This document shows, piece after piece, positions 53,561 to 62,861 of a stretch of DNA of 64,000 nt. Under the pieces are notes generated by a model. That model saw only the letters and a program-made list of their open reading frames with translations, ran no database searches and was not told where the DNA came from. Source of the stretch: Pelagicoccus sp. SDUM812002 (GTDB taxonomy: Bacteria > Verrucomicrobiota > Verrucomicrobiia > Opitutales > Opitutaceae); contig NZ_JARXHX010000001.1 of assembly GCF_031127835.1 (NCBI RefSeq), positions 558,001-622,000 of the forward strand, given 5' to 3'. The position numbers and the translations under genes are program-made. The stretch's first letter is position 1; each line of letters starts with the position of its first letter.

Positions 53561-54865
53561 CTAAGCCTCGGAGACCTTAGCCTGATCGACCAAGAATTCA
53601 AGAGTCTTATCGTATAAGAGGGACGACTGAATGCGACGAACTTGCTCTTGGTCCTTGCGAAGGTCCTTCACGATGGCATCCGGCTTCTGGCCGGACTGGT
53701 AGGCTCGCTGCATAATGAAGCGGCTCATGTCCTCGTCAGTCACTTGAATTCCTTCCTTGGTCGCGATCTGAGTTAGTATGAGTTGCAGCTTTACCGCTTC
53801 AGAGGCTGCCGCACGGGACTCCGCGTGGATCTGCTCTTTGTTTTCCTCGAGCTTGTCTTGGGCTACGCCTTTGCGAACGTTGTTTTGCACGACTTGTCGC
53901 ATCGCCATTTCGGTCTCGAAATCGACAAGACTCTCAGGAAGTGGAATGTCTACCTTTGCAGCGATCGCTTCAGTTACCTGACGGCGGATATCAGCACGGC
54001 GATCTTGGGTCTTCTTGCCCTTAACCATTTCGGTAACGCGATTCTTGAAATCTTCTACGCTTTCAACGCCTTGAGCCTTGCAGAATTCCTCGTCGAGAGC
54101 GGGAAGCTTACGCTCGCGAACTTCTTGAACGTCAACTGCGTAAACAGCCTTCTTGCCCTGGAGTGGCTCGACATTGAAGTCAGCTGGGAATTCTACTTCG
54201 ATCTCCTTCTTGTCGCCGGTCTTCAGACCCTCGAGTCCGTCGCCGAGACCAGGGATAAGGCCATGCTCGGAACCGATCTCTTCCCAAGTCTGGGGCATTT
54301 TGGCATAAACAGGCTTTTCCGGGGCGATTTCGCTGATCGGCTGACCGTCGATGGTGCCCTCGTGCGAAAACTTGACGTAGTCGCCGTTGGCAGCTTCGCG
54401 TTCAACTGGGACGAATTCAGCACGCTCTGTACGAATACGATCGATCGCCTCTTCGACGTCGGCATCGGAAACCTCTTCCGAAAGGCCGGTTACCGGTAAT
54501 TCCTTATAGTCAGCAATCTCGAATTCCGGACGAATGTCTACCGTGAATTTTAACTCGGCATCCTGGTCTGCCGCGATGTCCGCGTCAGCAAGATCCACTA
54601 CATTAATAAGATTGAGAGACGCTTCCTTGGTACCGTCTTGGTAAGCCTTGGAGATCACGCGCTGGCGGAGCTCGTCCTTGATCTGCTTGCCGAAGCGCTG
54701 GCGGATCATATTGACCGGCGCCTTTCCTGGGCGGAAGCCAGGAATCTTCGCCTGCTTAGAGAACTGCTTGAGCAGTTCGGCCTCTTCGGCAGCGATTTCG
54801 CTAGCTTCAAAAGAAACCGCGAGGGTTTTACGGGTATCGTTGACGTCTTGTATGTCGATTTTCAC
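53561..54865 (-). CDS. tig: Trigger factor
   Basis: Ribosome-bound chaperone and peptidyl-prolyl isomerase. The ribosome-binding motif appears as PGFRPGKAPVNMIRQRFG near 40-60; the FKBP-like domain covers about 150-240 (NGDYVKFSHEGTIDG, GLEGLKTGDKKEIEVEFP), and a helical C-terminal domain follows. Length 434. The start is GTG at 54865. It is the first gene of tig-clpP-clpX, divergent from the tsaB-like gene. Confidence 0.96.
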   Translation of the reverse strand: MKIDIQDVNDTRKTLAVSFEASEIAAEEAELLKQFSKQAKIPGFRPGKAPVNMIRQRFGKQIKDELRQRVISKAYQDGTKEASLNLINVVDLADADIAADQDAELKFTVDIRPEFEIADYKELPVTGLSEEVSDADVEEAIDRIRTERAEFVPVEREAANGDYVKFSHEGTIDGQPISEIAPEKPVYAKMPQTWEEIGSEHGLIPGLGDGLEGLKTGDKKEIEVEFPADFNVEPLQGKKAVYAVDVQEVRERKLPALDEEFCKAQGVESVEDFKNRVTEMVKGKKTQDRRADIRRQVTEAIAAKVDIPLPESLVDFETEMAMRQVVQNNVRKGVAQDKLEENKEQIHAESRAAASEAVKLQLILTQIATKEGIQVTDEDMSRFIMQRAYQSGQKPDAIVKDLRKDQEQVRRIQSSLLYDKTLEFLVDQAKVSEA

Positions 54866-55072
54866 AGCGTATAGCGGGTGTCCAGGTTTCAGTTAGCCGG
54901 AGAAAATCGCGCAAACTAGAAGACATTTTTCCAGTCGGTCAATGGAATTAGGCAAGTCAGAGAGCAAAAGCCAATTGGCCAGCCTCCGCCCGGACCAATA
55001 CCCTTGAAGCCGCTTTCGCCAATTCGCGCTTGTGCGGCGCTCGATTCACTGCTGACTGTGCTTGCTCGCAAA

Positions 55073-55744
55073 ATGTCAGACCAAGCGCCGGAATACCCTC
55101 TCCTCGTACTAGATACCTCGTCCCGCAAGACTTGGGTCGGCCTGAAGCTAGACGCCCACGGCCTGATAGCAAAATCCGAGTCGCAAGATCCGAGCAAAAC
55201 TCTCTTCAAACTCGTCGACGCAGTATTGGACGAAGCGGACATTTCACTGGAAAATATCGCTTCCATCGCATTTTGCGCCGGTCCTGGATCGATGCTGGGA
55301 GCTCGTACCGCATCGATGGCTATTCGCTCATGGAAAGGCATCGGCATCGAAGCAGCCAGAAACGTTTACTACTATAATAGTTTGGCGGTCGGAGGTCTGA
55401 TCGCATCTCGAAAACTAAAGGCATCGGGAATCGTAGTAACAGACGCTAGACGATCTTCTTGGAACGCACTGCCTTTCCCGAACCCTTCCAAGCAAGAATT
55501 ACACTTGATTTCCAACGAAGCTCTGGAATCTGCAGAAGGGCTCCTCGTTACCTTCGAAGAATTTCCGAGTTGGACCCAAACCGGTGCCGCACTTACCCGA
55601 CTGTCCTACGATCCAAGTCCTATTTTCTCGGAAGAGTTGTATCTTCCGATGCTTACACCCGCCCGCGAAGCCAGTCCAATTACCGTGCGCACCAACGACT
55701 ACAAGAAATGGGAGGCAAAAATCCACTCCGCGCCCGAAGCATGA
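55073..55744 (+). CDS. TsaB-like protein (threonylcarbamoyladenosine biosynthesis)
   Basis: Actin-like-fold protein related to TsaB, which forms a complex with TsaD and TsaE to make t6A on tRNA. The N-terminal LLVLDTSSRKTWVGL and the AFCAGPGSMLGARTASMAIRSW stretch (the family GPGSFTGLRxG region) support this. The ATG at 55073 gives 223 residues; an upstream TTG would add a hydrophobic-looking leader unlike the family. Its stop overlaps alr (ATGA, 55741-55744). The other t6A genes are not in the window. Confidence 0.78.
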   Translation: MSDQAPEYPLLVLDTSSRKTWVGLKLDAHGLIAKSESQDPSKTLFKLVDAVLDEADISLENIASIAFCAGPGSMLGARTASMAIRSWKGIGIEAARNVYYYNSLAVGGLIASRKLKASGIVVTDARRSSWNALPFPNPSKQELHLISNEALESAEGLLVTFEEFPSWTQTGAALTRLSYDPSPIFSEELYLPMLTPAREASPITVRTNDYKKWEAKIHSAPEA

Positions 55745-56898
55745 ATGGACTCGACCAATTTCCGAGACGTTGCTGGGCCGAAATAGACCTTGCCGCGCTG
55801 GAGCGTAACCTGAGTGCGATCAAAAAGGCACTCCCCCCACACGTCCGCTACATAGCCGTTGTTAAGGCCGACGCCTATGGGCATGGTATGCATCAGACAG
55901 TCGCTAGACTCATGCAAGCAGGCATCGAGATGTACGGAGTAGCGAATGTAGCCGAAGCTGCAACGATTCGGGAGATTGGGGGCACGGGCTGGTCGATCTT
56001 AATTCTCGGAGCCACACTCAAAGAAGAGGCGCAATTTCTCTTCGAATACGATCTGATCCCAACTCTCTCGAGCGTCGAGGAGGTCGAATTTCTCGACACC
56101 TTGGCTGCCGAACGCAACACCGTATTGAAAGTGCACCTGAAGATCGACACTGGCATGGGACGTCTCGGCATTTGGCACGAATACGCCCACACATTGTTCG
56201 ACTCCGTAAAAGAAGCCAAGAACCTCCAACTAGACGGTATATACACTCATTTCTCCCATGCGGAAACGGATGTAGAATTTACGGAGCGCCAGAGGCGACG
56301 CTTCATGACCGCCATCTCGGCAGTTAGTTGGATCAAACCAGAAGACCTGCTCATCCATGCTGATAACAGCGCTGGATTGACGAGTTTCACTCCAGGGAGC
56401 ACCTATAATGCTGTACGAATCGGGCTACTCCAATTCGGGATCACCCCCTACGCCCAATCCCTTTTCGCGCGTGTCCCGACGACTCCAATTTTCAGCTTTA
56501 AGACTCGCATCTCGATCGTAAAGGACCTGCCCGCTGGAACCGAGATAAGCTACGGAAGGACCTGCCGCCTTAAGCGCCACAGTAAAGTGGCTATCCTATG
56601 CGCAGGCTATGGAGACGGTATTCCACGTTCACTGAGTAACAAAGGGTTCGCACTCATAAAAGGACAACGTTGTCCGTATCTCGGACGCGTGACTATGGAT
56701 CAAACGATTATCGACGTCACCGATCTCGATCCTACCCCGCTCGCGGGAGAGGAAGTATGCCTCATCGGAGCACAAAAGGGAGGTGAGATAAAAGTCGAGC
56801 AGTTCGCTCGCTGGGCAGGTACCATTTCATGGGAAATCCTATGCTCCATAACCAAGCGGGTTCCTAGAATTTACAAAACATCGATCGCGACTGGTTAG
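55741..56898 (+). CDS. alr: Alanine racemase
   Basis: PLP enzyme making D-alanine for peptidoglycan. The PLP-binding lysine is K42 in VVKADAYGHG, and the catalytic Tyr lies in CAGYGDGIPRSLSN; KIDTGMGRLG, the PLP phosphate-binding region and the final TISWEILC motif are present. Start is the ATG in an ATGA overlap with the tsaB-like gene; the longer open frame from 55459 reads through tsaB and is rejected. 385 residues. Confidence 0.96.
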   Translation: MNGLDQFPRRCWAEIDLAALERNLSAIKKALPPHVRYIAVVKADAYGHGMHQTVARLMQAGIEMYGVANVAEAATIREIGGTGWSILILGATLKEEAQFLFEYDLIPTLSSVEEVEFLDTLAAERNTVLKVHLKIDTGMGRLGIWHEYAHTLFDSVKEAKNLQLDGIYTHFSHAETDVEFTERQRRRFMTAISAVSWIKPEDLLIHADNSAGLTSFTPGSTYNAVRIGLLQFGITPYAQSLFARVPTTPIFSFKTRISIVKDLPAGTEISYGRTCRLKRHSKVAILCAGYGDGIPRSLSNKGFALIKGQRCPYLGRVTMDQTIIDVTDLDPTPLAGEEVCLIGAQKGGEIKVEQFARWAGTISWEILCSITKRVPRIYKTSIATG

Positions 56899-57166
56899 CA
56901 CTTCGCTTAATAAGGCTCATTAGGTGCACTTAGCGTGACCCAACAGGTGTCTCGCGCGTTGGGCCTAATTTGCAATCAATTGCCCAGCAATGGCTTGAGT
57001 ATTTCTTCAGGTAAAAGCGGAACCATTTAGGCACTTCCTGAATCCAAAGCAATACGGATTCCGTAAACCGTGGGTGTACTACCATCGTAAGAAAATGGTT
57101 GCTGTTAAAGTGCTTTAAGTACTTTTACTAAATCCAATCAGACGTAAAACACTTCAATCTACAAAC

Positions 57167-57661
57167 ATGCTACGCTCTTCACTTCTGAAGATATTCCTAG
57201 GTCTCGCCCTAGCGACTCCAATCACGATTCACTCAGAGCCTTCTCTACGAACGAATGAACGCGAGCTGACGCTCGTTAGTTCCAGTGACCAACTGAACGA
57301 GGCGATTCAGCAAATTATCGCAAAACGTCCTCCGGTGGACGACTTCGGCGTTGTTCTCGCCAATATCCACGATTTTCCCGAAGAGTTGGTACGAATCGCG
57401 AAATCGGATCTCAAATTTTCAGATCGCCTTCAGATTGTAAGCATCGAAAAAGATTCTCTTGCTGACCAACTCGGTCTCAAGCCAGGCGACCAACTTCTGC
57501 AAATAAATAGCTTTTACATCTCTCGAGGACAGTCCGCACTCAAACAATTCGCCGAACGCGTCGAGCCCGCAGTAGAGTGGGAGGGAGAAATCACGACCAC
57601 CATTATACGAGACGGTTTCGGCCAAAACCACTCGAACGCCGGATCAGGAAAAAAGGGTTGA
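57167..57661 (+). CDS. Exported PDZ-like domain protein, unknown function
   Basis: A 164-residue protein with a signal peptide (residues 1-24, ending ITIHS). From about 95 a PDZ-like segment is visible (QIVSIEKDSLADQLGLKPGDQLLQINSFYI), followed by a beta-rich end. No protease domain is attached. It is monocistronic with a clear terminator just behind. The 268 bases before it contain only a weak CCCAAC/GTTGGG hairpin after alr and no sure promoter. Function unknown. Confidence 0.65.
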   Translation: MLRSSLLKIFLGLALATPITIHSEPSLRTNERELTLVSSSDQLNEAIQQIIAKRPPVDDFGVVLANIHDFPEELVRIAKSDLKFSDRLQIVSIEKDSLADQLGLKPGDQLLQINSFYISRGQSALKQFAERVEPAVEWEGEITTTIIRDGFGQNHSNAGSGKKG

Positions 57662-57680
57662 TTGGCTATAAACTTCCCCG

Positions 57681-57708
57681 AAACGCCCGCTCCCGAGCGG
57701 GCGTTTTC
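57681..57708 (+). terminator. Intrinsic terminator after the PDZ-like gene
   Basis: AAACGCCCGCTC at 57681-57692 pairs with GAGCGGGCGTTT at 57695-57706; with the two-base gap the inner pair would open to give a tetraloop. T residues follow. Confidence 0.82.
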
Positions 57709-57785
57709 TGTGATCCATGCTAAATCGCATCGCCGCCTAAATCGGCTGTTTACAGATCGATCTCTTAAGCTAGCTTCGAGCGAGC

Positions 57786-58286
57786 ATGCCCGACACTCCC
57801 AACGAAATCGTTTTTGTCTGTACAGCAAACACGTGCCGAAGCCCAATGGCTGCCGCCCTCTTCCGACACGCCCTGAACGCGCAAGACGGTCCGATAAAAG
57901 ATCTTAAAATCTCCTCAGCTGGCGTATCCGCATTTCCAGGACAGGCGGCAAGCAAAAACTCTGTAGAAGCCCTCAAGAAAGTCGGAATCGATTTGGAGAG
58001 CCATCAAAGCCAAAGCCTCAACCAGCCGTTAGTAGACAACGCCATTGCGTATTTCTGCATGACCGACTCACACCTCGCCATGTTGAACTACCAAATCGAT
58101 CCACCTCCCGCCAACGCGTTTCTTATGAGACAGTTTATCGGGAACGACACCGACAATCAGATCCCCGATCCCTTCGGCGGCGATTTACGCCAGTACGAAG
58201 CCTGCAGAGATAGTATGGTGGAGGCGATACCTTCGCTCATTGAGGTCGTGAAGAAGCTACTCGAAACTCTCAGCGATTCGGAGTAA
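57786..58286 (+). CDS. Low-molecular-weight protein-tyrosine-phosphatase family protein
   Basis: A 166-residue enzyme of the LMW phosphatase/arsenate reductase fold. The CX5R loop is VCTANTCRSPMA (nucleophile C12, R18), and the general-acid aspartate lies in IPDPFGG, as in true phosphatases rather than arsenate reductases. A role in dephosphorylating protein tyrosine or arginine is possible. It precedes the DUF368 transporter by 30 bases and may share its transcript. Confidence 0.88.
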   Translation: MPDTPNEIVFVCTANTCRSPMAAALFRHALNAQDGPIKDLKISSAGVSAFPGQAASKNSVEALKKVGIDLESHQSQSLNQPLVDNAIAYFCMTDSHLAMLNYQIDPPPANAFLMRQFIGNDTDNQIPDPFGGDLRQYEACRDSMVEAIPSLIEVVKKLLETLSDSE

Positions 58287-58316
58287 GGATATTATAACCA
58301 TCTTAAACCTAGCCAA

Positions 58317-59279
58317 ATGGGATCCTACCTATTCCTCTTCCTCAAGGGCATTGCTATGGGCGCTGCCAATGTAATTCCGGGTGTAAGCGGCGGAACTATC
58401 GCGTTCGTCACCGGCATCTATCAAGAATTTATCGACAGCCTGAAGGCATTCGATCTTCAGGCTCTAAACCTCGCTCGACGCTTCCAAATCAAGGAACTGG
58501 CAGCACACCTAAACCTTAAGTTTCTCATTCCCTTGGGACTGGGCGTTTTCATCAGCCTACTGTCATTCGGCAAAGCACTCGATTGGCTTTTCAGCAACCA
58601 ACCGGTCCTCGTCTGGAGTTTCTTCTTCGGGCTCATCTTAGCATCTGTCTACTTTGTATCCAAAAATATTAGACAACGTTCGCTGACTGTTTACGTCACA
58701 TTTGCGCTTGGGACGCTAGCAGCCCTCGCATTAGCATTTCTGAAACCGGCTGAAGAGAACCCAGCATACTTCTACGTCGCGATATGCGGAATGGTAGCAG
58801 TATGCAGCATGATCCTACCCGGGCTTTCAGGCTCTTTCGTGCTAATTCTCATGGGTAACTACCAGTTAGTAATGCTACAAGCTGTGCCCAATTTCGTCGA
58901 ATCGATCCTCATTGCTGATTCGGACGCGATCATCAGCAACCTCCAAATCATCGTACCATTTGCAGTTGGTGGCGGAATTGGCTTCATCATTCTTTCGCGT
59001 GCGATTTCTTACCTTCTCGAACGTTTCCACGATTCCACGCTCAGTACCTTGACGGGATTTATTTTGGGGTCCCTCGTCATCATCTGGCCATGGAAGAACG
59101 AAGTCTACCTGACGGACGAGATCGGAGTGCTCGTGCTGAAAGACGAAGAGAAAATAGTCCAAGGTTATGAATGGTTCGTTCCCTCCCTCGGGGACACAAA
59201 TACCTTACTCGGAATCGCGTTGATGGTAGTCGGAATATTCGCCGTCGCCCTTTTAGAAAGAACGGCTCAGAGAAGCTAA
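58317..59279 (+). CDS. DUF368-family membrane protein (PopT-type undecaprenyl phosphate transporter)
   Basis: A 320-residue polytopic membrane protein. The family signature is GAANVIPGVSGGTIAFVTGIYQEFI near residues 14-38, with a second matching repeat around CSMILPGLSGSFVLILMGNYQLV. DUF368 members (PopT) return undecaprenyl phosphate across the membrane for reuse in wall synthesis. Family assignment is secure; transport activity is taken from the family. It is followed by an unknown gene after 8 bases. Confidence 0.9.
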   Translation: MGSYLFLFLKGIAMGAANVIPGVSGGTIAFVTGIYQEFIDSLKAFDLQALNLARRFQIKELAAHLNLKFLIPLGLGVFISLLSFGKALDWLFSNQPVLVWSFFFGLILASVYFVSKNIRQRSLTVYVTFALGTLAALALAFLKPAEENPAYFYVAICGMVAVCSMILPGLSGSFVLILMGNYQLVMLQAVPNFVESILIADSDAIISNLQIIVPFAVGGGIGFIILSRAISYLLERFHDSTLSTLTGFILGSLVIIWPWKNEVYLTDEIGVLVLKDEEKIVQGYEWFVPSLGDTNTLLGIALMVVGIFAVALLERTAQRS

Positions 59280-59287
59280 AGAGACGT

Positions 59288-61042
59288 ATGGGAAAGAAGA
59301 CAGCGATCGGGTCCACACTCTTTCTTGCGCTCATCTCCGCCAGCTATTTTCTCTACTCCCATTTCATCGGCTTCGAACGCGAACCTCTGGACCACAAGCT
59401 GCCCGCCGATACCTACGCTTCAGTCTCAATACGTCACCTCCGGAAACTCGGAATCGCAATTGCCACCGACGAGCAGCTTCAGGCTTCAGCCCAGGTCATT
59501 CAGGGGGTTGGTAAGATTCTAGAAGCATCGATTCCCTCTCTCGATCTAACTGGAGAGGATTCTGAAATCGACGAGGCATTGTTGCTCTCCCTTTCAAAAC
59601 ACTTCAAAACGCAACTAACAATCGCTGCCATACCGGTTTCCAAAGAAGCGAATAGTACGATCGATTTCGCGCTGCTGTCCGACTTCTACGGGCATTCCGT
59701 GGATTTTGCCAAAACACTGAACGAGATCAGTCGCCAGGCTACATCGTCCACTGGAATCGACTTTCGATGGGACATAAGAAGCCGGAAAAGCATTCCTTAC
59801 CAAACGCTCGTCCCTTCTCTTTCTAGAATTGATTCCAATCTCCCAGATATAGACCTCAGCTGGAGCGTTTACGAAGACACATTCTACCTTTGTTCGTCTC
59901 CCTCATCTCTTGAGAAATTACTCGATCACGCCCTCTTAGAATCTTCACCAAGCACTCAGGGTCTCCTGGATAAACATGAGATTTCAGAAAAGGTCCCCTC
60001 GGCAGATATTACGATTTTCGTAAACGCGTTACCGACCCTCAATCGGCTAGCCCTCGACCTAAGAAATGACCTGATCGCATCCGGAGGGCTCGCAGCCAGC
60101 TTTTCACCGCAAGTCTTTCTCGAAGAACTCGGACTCAACCGGATAGAGTCTTTCGCGTCTGCAATTGAACTTACAGGCAACCAATCTGCGTATTCAGGTA
60201 TCACGTACAAAGGTAGCATACCTCTAGTCTCGGCTATCAAAGCCCAAGACGAGAGCATTAGTCAACCGCTTGTCACGTCATCAATCTATTCCTACGAACA
60301 CCTGGGATTGGACGCGGGGGAGTCGCTATCGCAGATCAAGAACGCTTTTCTAAAGGCGGCGCCGCTTGCGAATTTCCCTTACTTCGGTCTAAGGTCGAAA
60401 ATTAAACGCGATAGCGGATGGGACTTCGAGGAAGTGCTTCCGAATGCATTCGAGCCCCAAACTACTCTGCTACAAACCTTCGACTTTGGCACAGGTCGAA
60501 GCTCATTTGGTGATATCCAAGAACAAGTCATTCTCGACACAGCGATTCGATTCAAGCTTAGCAGCGATTCAAGGATCACGGAAATCATAGGCAGCCAGAT
60601 TCCAAATCTACTGCAGATTACCTCCGTCAAAGCCAACCGAGAAGGAAACACTCTCTACGTCGACCGGGACAGAGACTCAACTGTCACTAGCAATCGCCTC
60701 GCACTGTCATTCGACAACAACTACATTACCGTTGGAAGCGGGACTCTGAAAAGCTTTCACATATTTCTGGAACAAGAGTACCAGGTCCAATCATTCACGC
60801 AACCAGAGGGTGACGAACCGATTCTCGTCGGCAGCGGGTCACTGGTGGCAACGAACTTGCCGGCGACGCTTTTCCAGCTCGCAGCTGTTCTCTACCAACA
60901 GGTTAATAATACTCCCAATATTCCAGCGGCCTTTATGGACTTCGATTGGAGTAGCCTAACTATCCTCGAGCAAAATCGGATATCAAAAAGCTACCAAAAC
61001 GAAGGGCACTTGTACCGTGTGTCGAGACAAGTCGCCGAATAA
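59288..61042 (+). CDS. Large membrane-anchored protein of unknown function
   Basis: A 584-residue protein with one N-terminal hydrophobic segment (IGSTLFLALISASYFLYSHFI) and a long extracytoplasmic part with no recognised motif. The start at ATG 59288 is used; a longer frame from 59171 overlaps the DUF368 gene in another frame. The sequence is rich in Ser, Leu and Asp with repeated short beta/alpha patterns (KLPADTYASVSIRHLRKLG; SADITIFVNALPTLNRLA) like large beta-sheet proteins of the DUF3352 type, an impression only. It ends seven bases from convergent tatD. Confidence 0.6.
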   Translation: MGKKTAIGSTLFLALISASYFLYSHFIGFEREPLDHKLPADTYASVSIRHLRKLGIAIATDEQLQASAQVIQGVGKILEASIPSLDLTGEDSEIDEALLLSLSKHFKTQLTIAAIPVSKEANSTIDFALLSDFYGHSVDFAKTLNEISRQATSSTGIDFRWDIRSRKSIPYQTLVPSLSRIDSNLPDIDLSWSVYEDTFYLCSSPSSLEKLLDHALLESSPSTQGLLDKHEISEKVPSADITIFVNALPTLNRLALDLRNDLIASGGLAASFSPQVFLEELGLNRIESFASAIELTGNQSAYSGITYKGSIPLVSAIKAQDESISQPLVTSSIYSYEHLGLDAGESLSQIKNAFLKAAPLANFPYFGLRSKIKRDSGWDFEEVLPNAFEPQTTLLQTFDFGTGRSSFGDIQEQVILDTAIRFKLSSDSRITEIIGSQIPNLLQITSVKANREGNTLYVDRDRDSTVTSNRLALSFDNNYITVGSGTLKSFHIFLEQEYQVQSFTQPEGDEPILVGSGSLVATNLPATLFQLAAVLYQQVNNTPNIPAAFMDFDWSSLTILEQNRISKSYQNEGHLYRVSRQVAE

Positions 61043-61049
61043 AACGTTT

Positions 61050-61844
61050 CTACTCGCTGCAGAAAAAGCGGAGATAATTTGACTCAACTTGACCGGCCAG
61101 CTCTTCGAGTGGCATATCGAAAAGTCTGGCAACGAACGCATATACATTCACGATATTCGCTGGGTGGTTTAGCGAATCGTCGTCGTTGAAACGATACCGT
61201 TCGCTCGAGTTTGGGCCGAGCATGTCTGGAGCATCGGTTTCAATCAGGATCCGATCCAAAGGGATTTCCTTCAAGGCGGTCCTTTGCTTCTCTTTGTTCT
61301 CTAGTTCAAAGTACCCAGAAATCGAGAAGTAGGCGCCCAGCTTGGCCAAAGGCTGTACCATTTCTAAAGGTCCCCCGTAGGAGTGAAGTAAAAAGCCTCG
61401 TGCAGGAAGCGGCCCCTCGTTCAATAGCTCCTGCATTCGCCCCCAAGCACGTAAGCAGTGGATGGATACAGGCATATCACGTTCCGCTGCTTGCCTGAGC
61501 TGCCACAAAAAAACGGGTTCCTGCTTCGCAAGGTCATGGCCTTCGATCCAGCGATCTAGCCCAATCTCACCGACTCCCGCCTCCGGATACAAATCCCAAA
61601 ACTGCGAGAGGACCAATTTCCAGTGTGCGACCACTTTGTTCACCTTCCATGGATGCACGCCAAAGGAGGGTTTCACGAGCTCGGAGTCACGAGCCAGTAC
61701 AGCCACAGCTTCCCAATCGTCAGGCCCAGTACCGTTTGTTACGACTTCCGCAACTCCCAGCCGCTTGTACAACTCCAGAACATCTGACGTGAACGCCGAA
61801 AGACGCCCGTCCTGAAGGTGGCAATGCGAGTCGTAGTATTTCAT
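61050..61844 (-). CDS. TatD-family metal-dependent hydrolase
   Basis: TIM-barrel metallohydrolase of the TatD family (deoxyribonuclease-type) with two-metal ligands: YYDSHCHLQ near the N terminus, GEIGLD, a middle HCLRAWG, SYGG and the late LIETDAPDM. Length about 264. The start at ATG 61844 (MKYYDSHCH) fits the family better than the longer frame at 61862. Its substrate, DNA ends or other, is not known from sequence. Confidence 0.9.
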   Translation of the reverse strand: MKYYDSHCHLQDGRLSAFTSDVLELYKRLGVAEVVTNGTGPDDWEAVAVLARDSELVKPSFGVHPWKVNKVVAHWKLVLSQFWDLYPEAGVGEIGLDRWIEGHDLAKQEPVFLWQLRQAAERDMPVSIHCLRAWGRMQELLNEGPLPARGFLLHSYGGPLEMVQPLAKLGAYFSISGYFELENKEKQRTALKEIPLDRILIETDAPDMLGPNSSERYRFNDDDSLNHPANIVNVYAFVARLFDMPLEELAGQVESNYLRFFCSE

Positions 61845-61886
61845 TAGGCCCAATGGACCCAATATAACCCAAATACGCGAGTAAAC

Positions 61887-62306
61887 CTAAAGATCGGCCA
61901 AAAATACTTCGAGCCCGTTCAGTCCTTCCTCAAAGAAGGCTTCCATTTGCTCCACCTCGTCATCGGGCTTGTTTGTCATCAGTCGACCTTGCCAGGAAAC
62001 TAGGCTTCCTCCTTTGCAGGTCTCCACGCTGATCTTCGAACGGTAGCGAAAATCCGACCAGAGACCCCGTACCACTTGATAGTGGAACTCGTCTCCGTCT
62101 TCGTCCTGCCAATACTTTTCGATCAACTCAGAGTTTCCTCCTGATATTTCCGAGCGACGGAACTGCAGGCCTTGCTCTTCGAAGATTGAAACCTTCTCGA
62201 TCCAAGGGTGCCAATTAACGATCATCGCTGGCGCCGCGACAAAGCGTAGCACTAACTCCTTTTCGTAAGGAAGCTCTCGTTCAATCGATGCACCGAGTAT
62301 TTTCAT
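61887..62306 (-). CDS. SRPBCC-superfamily-like protein
   Basis: A 139-residue protein starting at ATG 62306 (MKILGASIERELP). The pattern of beta strands with an early helix and FVAAPAMIVNWHPWIEKVSIFEEQG resembles START/SRPBCC (polyketide-cyclase-like) ligand-binding domains, and the C-terminal helix (MEAFFEEGLNGLEVFL) fits. No catalytic motif is visible. It lies 42 bases upstream of tatD on the same strand. Function unknown. Confidence 0.65.
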   Translation of the reverse strand: MKILGASIERELPYEKELVLRFVAAPAMIVNWHPWIEKVSIFEEQGLQFRRSEISGGNSELIEKYWQDEDGDEFHYQVVRGLWSDFRYRSKISVETCKGGSLVSWQGRLMTNKPDDEVEQMEAFFEEGLNGLEVFLADL

Positions 62307-62462
62307 TGTGAGTGTGAAATGTTGGCTAGATACGCCATAGACGCCCAGCATCTGCGGGGCTCCACTTCAGTTATCGACCAAATAGCCTGCCCTCTTCACT
62401 GGATTAACAAACAAATTCAGCAGATTCCCGACTCGGCTTAGCCGAATATACTCCATAGGAAG

Positions 62463-62861
62463 CTAGCGTGATTGCAGCCGGATCTTGCTCAAACCATTCA
62501 AGCGGCACGCGTCCATCACATCCGTAACCGTCTCTAGTGGCGTCAAATTGTGGGCCCGAATCAGGACTGGGATTTCGTTACTAAGATTGGAAAGCTGCGA
62601 GATAACAGCCTTTAGCTCATCCACACCGACCGGTTTCGTCTCGAGATAGATCACTCCTTCCTCGTCGATGCTGATCTGGATCTTATCCGGAAACTCATTT
62701 TTTCCCGCCGATTCGATACTTGGCAGGGTCAAATTCAAGGTCGTCATCTCCTTGAACTGCATGCTGACCAAGAAGAAGAATATCAGGATCGTCAACACGT
62801 CCATCAATGGCACGACGTTGATCGTCGGCTTCGGACGCTTACGTATCAGCAGGCTACTCAT
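62463..62861 (-). CDS. exbD: ExbD/TolR-family biopolymer transport protein
   Basis: A 132-residue protein with one N-terminal membrane helix (INVVPLMDVLTILIFFFLVSM), including the conserved membrane Asp D22 used in proton coupling, and a small periplasmic domain. It overlaps the ExbB-like gene by four bases (ATGA). TonB/Tol energy transfer is the family role; no TonB-like gene is adjacent here. Confidence 0.88.
   Translation of the reverse strand: MSSLLIRKRPKPTINVVPLMDVLTILIFFFLVSMQFKEMTTLNLTLPSIESAGKNEFPDKIQISIDEEGVIYLETKPVGVDELKAVISQLSNLSNEIPVLIRAHNLTPLETVTDVMDACRLNGLSKIRLQSR

Noticed and set aside
55459-55740. N-terminal extension of the alanine racemase frame
   Set aside because: It reads through the tsaB-like gene in another frame, is basic and has no homology; the ATGA overlap at 55741 gives the family-like start.
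56940-56965. CCCAAC...GTTGGG hairpin after alr
   Set aside because: It lacks a following T run and is short, so it was not called a terminator.
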